Assembly (NCBI GenBank): GCA_028353405.1
Contig: JAOMOG010000013.1
Coordinates: forward strand, 1-41,619
Length of the DNA: 41,619 nt
DNA from: Candidatus Poseidoniaceae archaeon
Lineage (GTDB): Archaea; Thermoplasmatota; Poseidoniia; Poseidoniales; Poseidoniaceae
Direction: 5' to 3'
The notes below the pieces were generated by a model that was given only the letters and a program-made list of their open reading frames with translations, was not told the DNA's origin and made no database searches. Made by a program: the position numbers and the translations under genes. Below are positions 39,905-41,619 of the stretch, piece by piece (positions within the stretch are counted from its first letter, which is position 1; each line of letters begins with the position of its first letter).

Positions 39905-41619
39905 ATGTCAGGTGGATACAAACAACAGCCAGGTGGTGGAGGTAACGTCACCCGTAAAGATGGTAAGCGCGTTGCGGGGAAGCAATCTTTCCCTCCACCC
40001 GGTTCCGGCGGTTCAAGACCACAAATGGCAAAACGCGACTTGCAATTCATTCCAGAGATGGCCGGTGGTCGTGAAAAACAACCAGCAGGTGCACATGTAC
40101 ACGATAGGGCCAGAACCGGAACAACCGTTGGTAAATCAATGAAATTAGTAGATTCCAATGCCAAAGTAACGGGCCAAGCATGGTATGGTGATGATGTAAG
40201 ATTGCCAAATGAATGCGTTGCAAGAATATTACGCTCACCACATCACTACGCCAAAGTAATCTCTATTGATACTAGTAAAGTTGAGGCCTTGCCAGGTGTA
40301 CTGGCTGTAGCGACAGGGCAGGACTCTACAACCAGTTTCGGTGTTCTGCCAGTAACAAAAGATGAACACGCAATGGCGGTCGATAAAGTCAGACACGTTG
40401 GAGATTTAGTAGCCTGTGTGGCTGCAGTTGATGAGGCAACAGCGCTACATGCACTTTCTTTGTTTGAAGTAGAATATGAAGTACTTGAACCAGTATTTGA
40501 TCCAAAGAAAGGTTTGGAAGATGCCGACGAACCGATTCACTGGAGAGGGAAATACCACCTCGCCAAGACCAATGTTCAAAAGCGAGTATTCCAAGAATTC
40601 GGTGACCGGAGTTTAATCGACAAACCTTCAGCGAGTAATCATAACAAATGGACCATGAAAGGAGTACATCACGGTTTCACAGAACCTCATGCAGTTGTCG
40701 CACATTGGGATCCAAATGGGCGTTTACAATTATACACGCCAAGTCAAGTTCCCCACTACACACATCGAGCACTTTCAACAGTCTTATCTGTTCCAATGCA
40801 TCAAATAAATGTCATTAGAACCTTTGTAGGTGGTGGGTTTGGTGGAAAATCAGACCCATTCCCTCACGAGATGTGTGCGGCACTATTGTCGCGGAAATGT
40901 GGCCGCCCTGTTAGAATTACATTTGACCGAGAAGAAGTCTATATGATCAATAGAGGGCGACATCCAAGCCATATTGAAGTAAAAATGAGTGCAGATGAAG
41001 AAGCAAGAATTACTGGTTTTGATATTGATGCTCTAATCGATGGTGGCGGATTTGCTAGTTTTGGTCACGTCACTTCATACTATAATGGAGTTTTAGCAAC
41101 TGCTCCATATGAATTAGGTTCATTCCATTATACCGGTGCAAGAGTTTGGACAAATAAACCAGCAAGTGGCGCAATGCGAGGTCATGGTGCCGTCAATACA
41201 AGATGCGCGGTAGAAGTTGGACTTGACCAAATGGCTGAGGATTTATCAGTTGATCCAATCGATTTGAGATTAGCCAATCTTTTACCACCACATAGCAGGA
41301 CAATCAGTGGATTCAGGATTACTAGTAATGGTATGCGTGAAGCACTTGAAAAGGTTAGAGAAGGTTCTGATTGGGACAATAAATTTAGACAATTACCTCT
41401 TGGTAAAGGAATTGGAATTGGTTGTGGGTTTTTCATCAGTGGTTCAGGGCTACCGATTCATTGGGATCCGAACAAGTTCCCACATGCAACAGTGCATATT
41501 CAAGTCGATATGGATGGCGGCGTTACAGTTCATTCCGGTGCAGCAGAAATTGGTCAAGGTTCCACTACTGCAATAGCACAAGTGGTTGCCGAAGTATTGG
41601 CATTACCGATTGAAATGAT
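39905..41619 (+). CDS. Molybdopterin-binding large subunit, xanthine dehydrogenase family (partial)
   Basis: The frame from the ATG at 39905 stays open to the window end (571 complete codons), so the C-terminus is missing. About 85 hydrophilic residues rich in Gly, Pro and Lys come first, which is unusual. The aldehyde oxidase/xanthine dehydrogenase a/b hammerhead domain follows, from GKSMKLVDSNAKVTGQAWYGDD. The cofactor-binding domain shows VGGGFGGKSD at residues 308-317 and GAMRGHG near 422-428. The substrate cannot be named; aldehydes, purines, carbon monoxide and hydroxybenzoyl-CoA are all family substrates. The absence of a medium FAD subunit recalls two-subunit aldehyde or isoquinoline oxidoreductases. 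MocA- and XdhC-like genes in the window supply cofactor maturation. Confidence 0.92.
   Translation, partial: MSGGYKQQPGGGGNVTRKDGKRVAGKQSFPPPGSGGSRPQMAKRDLQFIPEMAGGREKQPAGAHVHDRARTGTTVGKSMKLVDSNAKVTGQAWYGDDVRLPNECVARILRSPHHYAKVISIDTSKVEALPGVLAVATGQDSTTSFGVLPVTKDEHAMAVDKVRHVGDLVACVAAVDEATALHALSLFEVEYEVLEPVFDPKKGLEDADEPIHWRGKYHLAKTNVQKRVFQEFGDRSLIDKPSASNHNKWTMKGVHHGFTEPHAVVAHWDPNGRLQLYTPSQVPHYTHRALSTVLSVPMHQINVIRTFVGGGFGGKSDPFPHEMCAALLSRKCGRPVRITFDREEVYMINRGRHPSHIEVKMSADEEARITGFDIDALIDGGGFASFGHVTSYYNGVLATAPYELGSFHYTGARVWTNKPASGAMRGHGAVNTRCAVEVGLDQMAEDLSVDPIDLRLANLLPPHSRTISGFRITSNGMREALEKVREGSDWDNKFRQLPLGKGIGIGCGFFISGSGLPIHWDPNKFPHATVHIQVDMDGGVTVHSGAAEIGQGSTTAIAQVVAEVLALPIEM

Overview
The window looks like a chromosomal piece of a marine planktonic euryarchaeon, most likely Marine Group II (Candidatus Poseidoniales) or a close relative. 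This is inferred from gene content, not from a marker search. Archaeal or eukaryote-like genes (a Gar1-like H/ACA RNP protein and the archaeal FAD synthetase RibL) sit among many bacterial-type genes (GpsA, PlsC-like acyltransferase, alpha-type riboflavin synthase, oligoribonuclease, acyl-CoA dehydrogenase, fused 2-oxoacid dehydrogenase E1). Several secreted proteins have C-terminal membrane anchors. Coding density is high, and four gene pairs overlap by ATGA. I saw no rRNA, tRNA, CRISPR array, insertion sequence or phage gene.

Layout. 1-924 (minus): partial Gar1-like domain followed by three RanBP2-type zinc fingers. 977-4865 (minus): ABC-2 type exporter and a large anchored surface protein. 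4969-5883: membrane protein of unknown role. 5933-8645: probable iron-uptake operon, with two identical-form palindromic operators bracketing a TATA-like element, then a lipoprotein whose sequence matches transferrin at the iron ligands, a PhnC-like ATPase and a PhnE-like permease. 8649-11142 (minus): small winged-helix protein, GpsA and an endonuclease IV-like TIM barrel. 11289-13517: riboflavin/FAD operon ribB-ribL-ribE-ribH. 13475-16261: membrane protein, thioredoxin reductase and an E1-like/rhodanese fusion for sulfur transfer. 16379-18717: receiver-domain protein translationally coupled to an MFS transporter. 18996-21596: fused E1 alpha/beta. 21598-24709: aquaporin, Ca2+/Na+ exchanger, acyl-CoA dehydrogenase. 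25594-27134: MocA-like and XdhC-like maturation factors for a molybdenum hydroxylase, whose small and large subunits lie at 39322-41619 (large subunit cut by the window end). 27805-37562: exported hydrolases (purple acid phosphatase-like protein, two S8 proteases), oligoribonuclease and a 1352-residue polytopic membrane protein. 37641-39239: PlsC-like acyltransferase.

The most interesting element is the transferrin-like ABC system at 5933-8645. The predicted binding lipoprotein carries counterparts of the Asp/Tyr/Tyr/His iron ligands and the Cys-His-Thr anion loop of animal transferrins. It is coupled to phosphonate-type ABC components and preceded by two TTTAGG-N4-CCTAAA sites that resemble DtxR/IdeR-type metal-regulator sites. 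The second is the Gar1-like/RanBP2 zinc-finger fusion, an RNA-binding architecture that recalls eukaryotic RNPs. Third, GpsA and a PlsC-like acyltransferase occur together, which bears on whether these archaea make bacterial-type ester phospholipids.
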